This document shows positions 10,100-16,770 of a stretch of DNA of 19,420 nt, piece after piece. The DNA is from Sandarakinorhabdus sp. (GTDB lineage Bacteria > Pseudomonadota > Alphaproteobacteria > Sphingomonadales > Sphingomonadaceae). Positions within the stretch are counted from its first letter, which is position 1. Each line of letters starts with the position of its first letter. A program made the translations under genes and the position numbers. The stretch is from the NCBI GenBank assembly GCA_025458465.1, contig JALOSK010000001.1, positions 1 through 19,420 of the forward strand, in the 5' to 3' direction. Below the pieces are notes generated by a model. It had not been told where the DNA came from. It did not search any database and saw only the letters and a program-made list of their open reading frames with translations.

Positions 10100-11100
10100 G
10101 CCGCCTGATCCTTCGCCGCCTTGGCGAACCGGCCACCCGAACGATAGCGCAGCATCATTTGCGGCACGAAGGCGCTGAGCGGCGTGGGCGTGATGCCAAG
10201 ATCGGCCAGCCCCGGCATGCCCGGCGCACAGATGTTGCCCAGCTTCAGCATCGCCAGCTGATCGCTGTTCATCGGCATGAAGGGCAGCACGTCACCCAGT
10301 TTGGCCAGCAGGCCCGACGTGAAATCCGACAGCGGCACCACCGGGCGATCCAGCCCGGTGAGATCAGAGATCATCTGCAGGATCGCCTTGAAGCTGAGCA
10401 CATCCGGCCCACCCAGTTCATAGGTGCGCCCGCGTGCGTCGGCGCGGCTGAGTGCGGCAATCACCGCATCGGCCACGTCGCGCACGAACACCGGCTGGAA
10501 CAGACTGTCTCCACAGATGGCGGGCAGCGCCGGCGACAGGCGCGCCATGGCGGCAAAGCGGTTGAAGAACTGGTCTTCCGGGCCGGCCACCAGGCTGGGA
10601 CGCAGGATGGTGGCGGCCGGGAAGGCGGCCAGCACGGCCTGTTCGCCCTGCCCCTTGCTGCGGGCATAGGCAATGGCGCTGCCGGCATCGGCGCCAATGG
10701 CCGAAACCTGCACGAAGGCCCGGGCGCCGGCAGCCGCAGCGCAGCGCGCCACCCGGCCTGCACCTTCGGCCTGCAGCGCATCAAAGCGCTGCGCACCGCT
10801 TTCGGCCAGGATGCCGACAAGGTTGACGCCCGCCACCGCGCCTTCAAAGGCCGCCGCCATGGCGGCATCGCTGCGGATATCGCCCGAAACGATCTGGATC
10901 TGGCCCAGATCACCCAGCGGCTTGAGGAACAGGGCACTATCGGCATGGCGGGAGACGATCCGCACCCGGCAGCCGGCCCGCGCCAGGGCTTCCACGACAT
11001 AACGACCGATGAAACCGGCACCGCCCACCACCGTGACGAGCGCGCCAGCGGCCAGCGGGGATGCAGGGTCTGCGCTGATTTCCGTCATGAATTCCGCCAT
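10096..11100 (-). CDS. NDUFA9-like complex I-associated NAD(P)-binding protein
   Basis: This is a 334-aa atypical short-chain dehydrogenase of the 'complex I NDUFA9 subunit family'. Near the N-terminus 'VTVVGGAGFIGRYVVEALA' is the Rossmann GxxGxxG motif. 'GVNLVGILAESGAQRFD' and 'YARSKGQGE' (Tyr and Lys in SDR spacing) follow, and 'LRPSLVAGPEDQFFNRFA' is characteristic of NDUFA9-like proteins. Mitochondrial NDUFA9 is an accessory complex I subunit; the role of bacterial relatives is less clear, perhaps assembly or quinone-linked. Start candidates are ATG 11100 and ATG 11088, both with weak Shine-Dalgarno sites. The open frame continues to 11388, but that extension would run through the tRNA-Leu gene and is rejected. 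It overlaps uppP by 4 bases. Confidence 0.88.
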   Translation of the reverse strand: MAEFMTEISADPASPLAAGALVTVVGGAGFIGRYVVEALARAGCRVRIVSRHADSALFLKPLGDLGQIQIVSGDIRSDAAMAAAFEGAVAGVNLVGILAESGAQRFDALQAEGAGRVARCAAAAGARAFVQVSAIGADAGSAIAYARSKGQGEQAVLAAFPAATILRPSLVAGPEDQFFNRFAAMARLSPALPAICGDSLFQPVFVRDVADAVIAALSRADARGRTYELGGPDVLSFKAILQMISDLTGLDRPVVPLSDFTSGLLAKLGDVLPFMPMNSDQLAMLKLGNICAPGMPGLADLGITPTPLSAFVPQMMLRYRSGGRFAKAAKDQAA

Positions 11101-11176
11101 AGCGGCGAATTCCAACCCTGTCTCTGGCCATGTTGCCCCTGCGGCGGCGGTGCCCGCCTTTTTGTGCACTGGGCGA

Positions 11177-11205
11177 TTGACAAGCCTCGATTCCCCCCAT
11201 AACAG
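11177..11205 (+). promoter_or_regulatory. Promoter of tRNA-Leu
   Basis: A perfect TTGACA -35 box (11177-11182) is followed 17 bases later by TAACAG (11200-11205). Initiation would fall near 11212, 26 bases before the mature tRNA. The bases after the -10 are strongly G/C (CCGCCGCC), the type of discriminator seen at stringently controlled stable-RNA promoters. The rest of the spacer 11101-11237 shows nothing else I can support. Confidence 0.6.
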
Positions 11206-11237
11206 CCGCCGCCTACCTCCCGGTTCGCCGGGTTCGT

Positions 11238-11324
11238 GCCCAGATGGCGGAATTGGTAGACGCACCAGCTTCAGGTGCTGGCGCTCGCAAGGGCGTGGAG
11301 GTTCGAGTCCTCTTCTGGGCACCA
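11238..11324 (+). tRNA. tRNA-Leu (anticodon CAG)
   Basis: The acceptor stem pairs GCCCAGA (11238-11244) with TCTGGGC (11314-11320), followed by discriminator A and an encoded CCA (11322-11324). The anticodon stem is CCAGC/GCTGG with loop TTCAGGT, giving anticodon CAG at 11272-11274, which reads CUG. A long variable arm (CGCTCGCAAGGGCG) marks it as class II, and GGTTCGAGTCC forms the T arm. All arms are intact, so it should be functional. Confidence 0.97.
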
Positions 11325-11331
11325 ATATTCG

Positions 11332-11362
11332 AAAGGCCGCTCCCTTGGGGGCGGCCTTTTTT
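11332..11362 (+). terminator. Rho-independent terminator after tRNA-Leu
   Basis: AAAGGCCGCTCC and GGGGCGGCCTTT form a strong GC-rich stem with a 4-base loop (CTTG), followed by a run of six T starting at 11357. It lies 8 bases after the tRNA CCA end, in the right orientation. Confidence 0.9.
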
Positions 11363-11413
11363 GTTGCGCTCCGCCGCCGGCGCGGCATCTATGCGGCAAA
11401 GGGAGCGAACAAG

Positions 11414-12472
11414 ATGATAAAGATGGTGATCGTGGCGGCGATGGCGATGGCCGCAACCGTCGTGCAGGCGGCGCCTGCCGTGACCGAAGCCGATTTCACC
11501 ACCGCCGATTTTCGGTTCGGCGATGGCGGGCGGTTGCCGGAACTGAAGCAGCATTACCGCACGTTGGGCACGCCGGTGAAGAACGCCAGGGGCGAGATCA
11601 CCAACGCGGTGATGGTGCTGCACGGCACCGGCGGCACCGGCGCGCAATTCCTGCAGCCCCAGTTCGCGCGCCTGTTCGAGAAGGGCGGCACGCTGGATGC
11701 CGGCAAATATTTCATCATCCTGCCCGATGGCATCGGCCACGGCGGATCATCCAAGCCGTCGGACGGCCTGCGCATGGGGTTCCCGGCCTATGATTATGCC
11801 GACATGGTGAAGGCGCAGGGCCTGTTGCTGGATCATCTGGGCGTCAAGCAGCTGCGGCTGCTGATGGGCACCTCGATGGGCTGCATGATGGGCTTCCAGT
11901 TCGGGATCGATGATCCGGCGCGGGCGCGGGCGATGATGCCGATGGCCTGCAACGTCATCGAGCTTGCCGGCCGCAACCGGCTGTGGCGGGCAATGGCCAT
12001 CCAGGCGATCAAGGATGATCCGGTCTGGGCGGGCGGCAATTACACCCAGCAGCCCGTGAACGGGATGAAGGTGGGCGTGGCGCTGCAGGTGATGGCCGGA
12101 TCGGCACCGCTGCGCCAGCAGGTGGATTGGCCCACCCGCCGCGCCGCCGACGCCGCGGCCCAGCAGGTGATGGAGCGCGGCCTTGCCGGCAGCGCCGATG
12201 CCAACGACCGCATCTACCAGCTGGAGGCCAGCCGCAATTACAAGCCGCTGGCCCGGCTGTCGCGGATCAAGGTGCCGGTGACGTGGGTCAACAGTGCCGA
12301 TGATGTGATCAACCCGCCCGGCATCGGCCAGCCGGCGCGCTGGGCCACCGCCATGCCCAAGGGCCGTTTCGTGCTGATCCCGGAAACCCCCGAAACCCGC
12401 GGCCACTCCACCCACACGTGGAGCATCTTCTGGGAAAACGAACTGAAGGCGCTGCTGGCCCGTAGCCAATGA
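11414..12472 (+). CDS. Secreted MetX-like alpha/beta hydrolase
   Basis: This is a 352-aa alpha/beta hydrolase related to homoserine O-acetyltransferase (MetX). A signal peptide (residues 1-20, ending VVQAA) places it outside the cytoplasm, which argues against a role in methionine synthesis. The oxyanion region is 'VMVLHGTGGTG' and the nucleophile elbow is GTSMG with Ser154. The likely acid is Asp in 'VNSADDVINPP', and the likely catalytic His is in 'RGHSTHTW'. 'YFIILPDGIGHGGSSKP' resembles the MetX block preceding the lid. Likely activity is ester hydrolysis or acyl transfer on an unknown periplasmic substrate. The ATG at 11414 has GGGAG nine bases upstream. Its TGA overlaps the ATG of the K+ channel gene (ATGA), so the two are translationally coupled. 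The fold is certain, the substrate unknown. Confidence 0.87.
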   Translation: MIKMVIVAAMAMAATVVQAAPAVTEADFTTADFRFGDGGRLPELKQHYRTLGTPVKNARGEITNAVMVLHGTGGTGAQFLQPQFARLFEKGGTLDAGKYFIILPDGIGHGGSSKPSDGLRMGFPAYDYADMVKAQGLLLDHLGVKQLRLLMGTSMGCMMGFQFGIDDPARARAMMPMACNVIELAGRNRLWRAMAIQAIKDDPVWAGGNYTQQPVNGMKVGVALQVMAGSAPLRQQVDWPTRRAADAAAQQVMERGLAGSADANDRIYQLEASRNYKPLARLSRIKVPVTWVNSADDVINPPGIGQPARWATAMPKGRFVLIPETPETRGHSTHTWSIFWENELKALLARSQ

Positions 12473-13533
12473 GCGTTCAGGCATCCGGCGCGGCATTGGT
12501 GAAGGCGGCCTCGCGCCGCGTCCGCCACGATGGCGGGCCGGTGCTGCGCCTGCCGCCAAGGCTGTCGGTGGCCGCCAGCCTGGGCTTGCGCGTGGTGCTG
12601 GTGCTGGCGCTGTTTGCCCTGGCGGTGGCCGGCCACTGGCTGGAACGCGAAGGGCTGAAGGACAATCTGGACAATCATGTCTCGTTCCTGGACGTGATCT
12701 ATTTCACGGCCGTCACCGTTACCACGGTGGGTTATGGGGACATCGTGCCAGTCAGCAACGCGGCGCGCATGTTCGATACGTTCGTGGTCACGCCGATCCG
12801 CCTGTTTGTCTGGCTGATCTTCCTCGGTTCGGCCTATAGTTTCTTCCTGCAACGCGGCTGGGATCAGGTGAAGACGCGCATGACACAACGAAAGCTGAGC
12901 GGACATGTCGTGGTGTGCGGCTATGGCACCAGCGGGGCGGCCGCCGTGGATGAACTGAAGGCGCAAGGGGTGGACTGCGCGCAGATCGTGGTGATCGATC
13001 GCGATCCGGCCCGGATCGAACTGGCCAACGCGATGGGTGTGCTGGGGCTTGTGGGCGATGCCACGCATGACGATGTGCTGAACACCGCCTGCGTCATGCG
13101 TGCGGCGCGGGTGATCGTGGCCCCCAGCCGTGATGATGCCGCCGCGCTGATCGTGCTGTCGGCCCGCCGGCTGGCGCCGGCTGCGCGCATCAGCGTGGGC
13201 GTGCGCGCCGAGGAAAATGCCGATCTGCTGCACCAGGCCGGCGCCGACGCCATCATCAATCCCGTGCTGCTGGGCGGGCAGCTGCTGGCCCGCGCTGCCA
13301 CCAACGGCCACGCGGTGGATTACATCACCGATCTGGCCGCCGCGCGCGGCCGCGTGGCGCTGTGCGAGCGCCCGGTGGAGGCGCATGAAGTGGGCCAACC
13401 GCTGTCGTCCCTGAAAACCGGGCTGGGCGTGCGCATCATCCGCGCCGGCCAACCGATCGGCTGGTTCGAACCCGCGGCGCAGCAACTGCAATCCGGGGAC
13501 GTGGTGGTGGAAATCCTGCCGATCGGCGCCTGA
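12469..13533 (+). CDS. Two-TM potassium channel with C-terminal RCK (TrkA-N/TrkA-C) domain
   Basis: This 354-aa inner-membrane protein has MthK-like architecture. A basic cytoplasmic N-terminus is followed by TM1 (about residues 36-57), then the pore helix and selectivity filter TTVGYGD (85-91), then TM2 (about 103-126, 'LFVWLIFLGSAYSFFL'). The RCK N-lobe begins at about 145 with 'HVVVCGYGTSG', a Rossmann nucleotide-binding motif. 'VVIDRDPARIELA' and 'GDATHDDVL' follow. A TrkA-C-like domain occupies about 275-354. The RCK ring usually gates the pore in response to Ca2+, NAD(H) or other ligands; which one cannot be told. It overlaps the upstream hydrolase gene by 4 bases and converges on an acyltransferase gene with a 7-base gap. 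K+ selectivity is well supported by the intact filter. Confidence 0.94.
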   Translation: MSVQASGAALVKAASRRVRHDGGPVLRLPPRLSVAASLGLRVVLVLALFALAVAGHWLEREGLKDNLDNHVSFLDVIYFTAVTVTTVGYGDIVPVSNAARMFDTFVVTPIRLFVWLIFLGSAYSFFLQRGWDQVKTRMTQRKLSGHVVVCGYGTSGAAAVDELKAQGVDCAQIVVIDRDPARIELANAMGVLGLVGDATHDDVLNTACVMRAARVIVAPSRDDAAALIVLSARRLAPAARISVGVRAEENADLLHQAGADAIINPVLLGGQLLARAATNGHAVDYITDLAAARGRVALCERPVEAHEVGQPLSSLKTGLGVRIIRAGQPIGWFEPAAQQLQSGDVVVEILPIGA

Positions 13534-13539
13534 GGCGCC
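13525..13539. repeat. Inverted repeat across the stop of the K+ channel gene
   Basis: GGCGCC-TGA-GGCGCC is a perfect inverted repeat centred on the channel's stop codon, next to the convergent acyltransferase stop (13541). An alternative hairpin pairs CCTGA with TCAGG. No T tract follows on either strand, so a terminator function for the convergent pair is only possible. Confidence 0.3.
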
Positions 13540-13540
13540 T

Positions 13541-13927
13541 TCAGGTCGGCGGCTGTTGGCGCGGTTCCAGGCTGGCCGGATTGCCTTGCGCCACGTGGAA
13601 ATCGGGCACGTCGCGATTGACGAGGGCGCCGGGCTGGATCACGCAGCCCGCCCCCACCGTCACCCCAGGCAGGATGATCGCCCGCGGCCCGATCAGGGTA
13701 CCGTCACCGATGCGCGTATCGACATAGATGCCACGGGTGAGATCGTGGGTGAGGATCACCACCTCCTCCCCGATCACGCAATCCTTGCCGATGTGGATGC
13801 CGCGCGGCCACGTGCGGTCGATCAGGGCGGTTTCCGCAATCCAGACGCCGGGCTGGATATCCATGCCCCAGACATGCCGGCGCACCAGCCGCTGCACCTT
13901 CTGCTTCCAGCTTTCCCTGCGCCGCAT
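13541..13927 (-). CDS. Left-handed beta-helix (hexapeptide) O-acyltransferase
   Basis: This small 128-aa acyltransferase is of the WcaF/NodL-like LbH class, which acetylates sugars or other small acceptors with acetyl-CoA and works as a trimer. Hexapeptide-repeat segments are visible: 'IHIGKDCVIGEEVVIL', 'RIGDGTLIGPRAIILPG' and 'TVGAGCVIQPGALV'. The catalytic His is probably H61 in 'VVILTHD'. The end 'DFHVAQGNPA' is the usual acetyl-CoA-contacting tail. I prefer the second ATG (13927): AGGAG is 5 bases from it and only 2 bases from the first ATG (13930). It is shorter than most family members and starts inside the helix. It is divergent from another LbH gene, and no polysaccharide cluster surrounds them. 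The acceptor is unknown. Confidence 0.85.
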   Translation of the reverse strand: MRRRESWKQKVQRLVRRHVWGMDIQPGVWIAETALIDRTWPRGIHIGKDCVIGEEVVILTHDLTRGIYVDTRIGDGTLIGPRAIILPGVTVGAGCVIQPGALVNRDVPDFHVAQGNPASLEPRQQPPT

Positions 13928-13970
13928 CATGTCTCCTGCCCCGCAAGAATATTCCCTGCCCGATTGCCAT

Positions 13971-14000
13971 TTGCATGCAGACAGCCGGTCTGGCTAGACT
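13971..14000 (+). promoter_or_regulatory. Candidate promoter for the plus-strand acyltransferase, possibly leaderless
   Basis: TTGCAT (13971-13976) and TAGACT (13995-14000) are 18 bases apart. Initiation about 7 bases later would fall on or next to the ATG at 14007, where no good Shine-Dalgarno is present. The -35/-10 interval contains overlapping short inverted repeats (CAGAC/GTCTG, AGCC/GGCT, GTCT/AGAC). Confidence 0.35.
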
Positions 14001-14006
14001 GCAGGC

Positions 14007-14468
14007 ATGGCGCTCAAGTCGATCAATCAGCTGCGCCGCCTGCGCCTGCTGCTTACAGGCCTGCGCCGGCGGTGGCTGCAATGGCGCACCGGCCTGGTGA
14101 TCCACCCCAGCTGCAGCATATCGCTGTCCAGCCGATTCCTGCCGCACCAGCCGGGCGGCGTGACGATTGGTGCCGATACGCTGATCGCCTTCAAGACCCT
14201 GATCGACGCCCGCGATCTGGCCAGCGGCGAGGTGCGGCCCATCCGCATCGGTGAACGCTGCTTCATCGGCGGCGGATCGATGGTCCTGCCCGGCGTGACC
14301 ATCGGCAGCGAGGTGATCGTGGCTGCCGGCGCGGTTGTGGCCACTGATGTGCCTGATCGCTGCATCGTGGCCGGCACCCCGGCGCGCATCATCCGGCGCG
14401 ACATCGAAGTGGGACGATTTGGCCGCCTGAAGGGCGCCGATGCCAACACAAGGCTTCACTGGCGCTGA
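14007..14468 (+). CDS. Left-handed beta-helix acyltransferase-like protein lacking the usual catalytic His
   Basis: This 153-aa protein has a basic N-terminal helix ('LRRLRLLLTGLRRRWLQW') and then LbH repeats: 'GVTIGADTLIAFKTLI', 'IRIGERCFIGGGSMVLPG' and 'TIGSEVIVAAGAVVATDV'. It ends with the acetyl-CoA-site tail 'IVAGTPARIIRRD'. It belongs to the same superfamily as the divergent neighbour and as WcaF, CysE and NodL acetyltransferases. In these enzymes the catalytic His normally lies in an H-D/H loop after the early repeats; here the corresponding segment reads 'LIDARDLASGEV' (residues 65-76) with no His. It may use another residue, act on a different acceptor or be structural. The ATG at 14007 has only a weak GCAGG directly before it. 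Confidence 0.8.
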   Translation: MALKSINQLRRLRLLLTGLRRRWLQWRTGLVIHPSCSISLSSRFLPHQPGGVTIGADTLIAFKTLIDARDLASGEVRPIRIGERCFIGGGSMVLPGVTIGSEVIVAAGAVVATDVPDRCIVAGTPARIIRRDIEVGRFGRLKGADANTRLHWR

Positions 14469-14489
14469 GGCTGGGAAAGCCTGGTGGCT

Positions 14490-16181
14490 TCAGCCAGGGC
14501 AACGGCCGACGCCCGGCCCCTTGACGAACCGCCCCGCCGCCGCGCCGGTGGCTTCGCCATTCTTCAGCACCTGCACGCCGTTCACCCACACGTGATGGAC
14601 ACCCACCGCCAGTTGCTGCGGCCGCGCGAAGGTGGCGGTGTCGGCGATCGTATCCGGATCGAAGATCACGATGTCGGCGAAATTGCCGGGCCTCAGGCGG
14701 CCGCGACCCTCGATGCGCAGCGTGTCGGCCGGCAGCGCGGCCAGCTTGCGCACCGCTTCGCCCAGCGAGATCACCTTTTCATCGCGCACATATTTGCCCA
14801 GCACGCGGGCAAAATTGCCATAGGCGCGCGGGTGGGTTGAGGATTTCAGGAACACGCCTTCGGGGGCCTGCGCCTCGGCATCGCTGCCAAAGCTGATCCA
14901 CGGCAGCGCGACCTGCTTCTTCACATTCTCCTCGTTCATCGAGAAATAGGCGACCTGGATGCGGCTGCCATCCTCGATCATCAGATCGATGGCGGTGTCC
15001 TCGGCGCTCTTCCCGCGCTGCGCGGCCACTTCGACCAGCGTCTTGCCGGTCAAGGGCTTCAACGCCTCGCTGCGGAAGCCCAGCAGCAGCACCTTTTCCG
15101 GCCCGCCCGCCTCCTGCATTGAATTGGTCTCGCCCGGCGGGGGGTTCTTCATCTCGGCAATCACCCGGGCGCGGTTGGCGGGATCCTTCATCCGCTCCAC
15201 CCAGCGTTCGATGCCGCCTTCCTGCACCCACAGCGGCATGGAGGCATCCAGACCGGTGGAAGAAGCGGCATAGCTGTACATGTTGGCGCTCAACTGCACG
15301 CCGGCGGCACGCGCCTTTTCGATGCGGGCGATCACGTCGTCATACTTGCCCCAGTTGTTCTGCCCGGCCTGCTTCAGATGGTAGATCTCGGCGCGCGCGC
15401 CGCTGTTGCGGCTGATGCTGATGATCTCGTCCAGGGCGGCCTCGATGGTGGGGCCTTCGTTGCGGATATGGCTGATGTACATGCCGCCGCAGTCGCCGGC
15501 CGCCTTCGCCAGCGCCGTCAATTCGGCGGTGCTGGCATAATTGCCCGGCGTGTAGATCAGCGCCGATCCGACCCCCAGTGCGCCTTCGTGCATTGCCGTC
15601 TTCACCAGCCCCTGCATGCGGGCCAGCTGTTCGGGCGTGGGCTGCACATTGTTCTCGCCCAATTCGTGCACGCGCACCGTGGAGGCGCCGACAAAGCTGG
15701 CGACATTCACCGCGATGCCCCTGGCTTCCAGCATGTTCAGATAGTCAGCCAGGCTGGTCCACGTCACCTTGTACTTGATGTCGTCCTGCCGGGCCTCGCG
15801 GGTGCGCTTCATGGCCTCGGTCCACGGCCCCATGCTGGTGCCTTCGCCCATCACCTCCAGCGTGACGCCCTGTTTCAGATCGGACAGCGCGCGGCCATCG
15901 GCCAGCAGCGATTCGTTGGCCCAGCTGAGCATGTTGATGAAGCCGGGCGCGATGGCCTGGCCCTTGGCATCGAACATCTTTGCATCATGCGCCAGCCGGC
16001 CGGGCGGCCAGTCGCGGCCCATGGCGATGATGCGATCGCCTTCGAACGACAGCCAGCCGCGATAGGTCTCCCCGCCCGAACCATCCACGATCAGGCCGTT
16101 GACGATATACAGCGGCTCCGCCGCCGCCCCCACTGACACCGGTGCCGCCGCCAGCAGCATCGCCCAAACCAAAGCACGCAT
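14490..16181 (-). CDS. Secreted N-acyl-D-amino-acid deacylase-like amidohydrolase
   Basis: This 563-aa protein has a signal peptide (residues 1-21, ending GAAA) and an amidohydrolase (TIM-barrel) fold of the D-aminoacylase subgroup. 'YIVNGLIVDGSG' and 'GQAIAPGFIN' open the composite beta/barrel. H238 ('YISHIRNEG') and H268 ('IYHLKQAG') show the 30-residue spacing of the two zinc-ligand His of D-aminoacylase, and D434 ('SFGSDAEA') fits the catalytic Asp. The HxH pair normally following 'GFID' is replaced by 'MLS' (84-86), and the bridging Cys position is Gly/Glu ('VMGEGTS'). 'RLRPGNFADIVIFDPD' is the typical C-terminal motif. The start ATG has GGGGAGG five bases upstream. The likely role is hydrolysis of N-acyl or amide bonds in the periplasm. 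The true substrate is unknown. Confidence 0.87.
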   Translation of the reverse strand: MRALVWAMLLAAAPVSVGAAAEPLYIVNGLIVDGSGGETYRGWLSFEGDRIIAMGRDWPPGRLAHDAKMFDAKGQAIAPGFINMLSWANESLLADGRALSDLKQGVTLEVMGEGTSMGPWTEAMKRTREARQDDIKYKVTWTSLADYLNMLEARGIAVNVASFVGASTVRVHELGENNVQPTPEQLARMQGLVKTAMHEGALGVGSALIYTPGNYASTAELTALAKAAGDCGGMYISHIRNEGPTIEAALDEIISISRNSGARAEIYHLKQAGQNNWGKYDDVIARIEKARAAGVQLSANMYSYAASSTGLDASMPLWVQEGGIERWVERMKDPANRARVIAEMKNPPPGETNSMQEAGGPEKVLLLGFRSEALKPLTGKTLVEVAAQRGKSAEDTAIDLMIEDGSRIQVAYFSMNEENVKKQVALPWISFGSDAEAQAPEGVFLKSSTHPRAYGNFARVLGKYVRDEKVISLGEAVRKLAALPADTLRIEGRGRLRPGNFADIVIFDPDTIADTATFARPQQLAVGVHHVWVNGVQVLKNGEATGAAAGRFVKGPGVGRCPG

Positions 16182-16212
16182 CCCGGCCTCCCCTGTTGAA
16201 GGCCAAGTCTAT

Positions 16213-16650
16213 TCAGCGCAGCGGCAGGCCGGCAAGGCCATTGACCAACGGGACCAGTTCACCGCCCCGGCTGCCGGCCATCGGTGCCAGCAGCGCGGCC
16301 ACTCGGGCGGGCACGGCAGCGGCGCGGATGGCCAGCAGCAGGCGCCATTCATCGTCGGTGAGCGCGGGAAAACAGGGCACGCGCAGCGTCAACGGGCGGA
16401 TGGCGCGGCGCGCCAGGCCCACCAGCAGACAGCGCAGCAAATGCTCTGCTTCCAGGCCGGCATCGCCGAAGCGGCGCTGGCATAGCGCGTGCACGGCCGG
16501 ATCGCGCGCCGATCCCAGCGGACGCACCATCGCCTGCCGCCGCAGGCACCAAAGCAGATCGCGTTCCACTTCCGAAAGATGGTCGCGCGCCGGCCGTCGT
16601 TCGGGCTGGCCGCCGCCGTGCGGCCACTCGGCATCATGCTTCACGAACAT
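16213..16650 (-). CDS. Hypothetical protein, 145 aa, divergent from padR
   Basis: I do not recognise this protein. It appears cytoplasmic, soluble and mostly helical, with no signal peptide or membrane segment. After a basic, Gly/Pro-rich N-terminus (about residues 1-22) comes 'LSEVERDLLWCLRRQAM', then 'RRFGDAGLEAEHLLRCLLVG' and 'RRAIRPLTLRVPCFPAL'. An Ala/Leu-rich helical end follows. The three Cys do not form a clear metal-binding spacing. The ATG at 16650 has AAGGGAG eight bases upstream, and codon use matches the neighbours, so the gene is very probably real. It shares a 160-base repeat-rich control region with the PadR regulator, so it is a natural candidate target of that regulator. It lies 31 bases upstream of the amidohydrolase gene in the same direction and may be co-transcribed. 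Confidence 0.72.
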   Translation of the reverse strand: MFVKHDAEWPHGGGQPERRPARDHLSEVERDLLWCLRRQAMVRPLGSARDPAVHALCQRRFGDAGLEAEHLLRCLLVGLARRAIRPLTLRVPCFPALTDDEWRLLLAIRAAAVPARVAALLAPMAGSRGGELVPLVNGLAGLPLR

Positions 16651-16688
16651 CCTTGCTGCTCCCTTTGCGACGGCTGGAACGTGTCATA

Positions 16689-16707
16689 ATTGCGAGTGCG
16701 TCGCAAT
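16689..16707. promoter_or_regulatory. Perfect inverted repeat ATTGCGA-N5-TCGCAAT in the padR divergent region
   Basis: Seven-base arms are perfectly complementary around a GTGCG spacer, a typical operator geometry (19 bp, one helical-turn half-site spacing). It lies 39-57 bases upstream of the minus-strand 145-aa gene, where its promoter should be. It is distinct in sequence from the palindrome next to padR. Confidence 0.45.
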
Positions 16708-16770
16708 ACCATTTATTGACTGAAGTGATCCTTTTGCCGCCGTATCACTCTTGCAATACACTGACTGAAG
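16703..16770. repeat. Twice-repeated module GCAATAC...TGACTGAAG
   Basis: GCAATAC occurs at 16703-16709 and 16753-16759; TGACTGAAG occurs at 16717-16725 and 16762-16770. The order and strand are the same in both copies, and spacing inside the module is 7 and 2 bases. It looks like a small duplication or paired binding sites. The first copy runs on from the inverted repeat at 16689-16707, and the second runs into the palindrome at 16765-16782. Confidence 0.5.

Noticed and set aside
11149..11166. GGCGG-TGC-CCGCC followed by five T, a terminator-like hairpin
   Set aside because: No plus-strand gene ends before it. The stem is only 5 bp with a 3-base loop, and it lies upstream of the tRNA promoter.
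11101..11388. N-terminal extension of the NDUFA9-like frame, and the matching upstream extension (11009-11413) of the hydrolase frame
   Set aside because: Both would be read through the tRNA-Leu gene and its terminator. The family N-termini and the signal peptide begin at the chosen internal starts.
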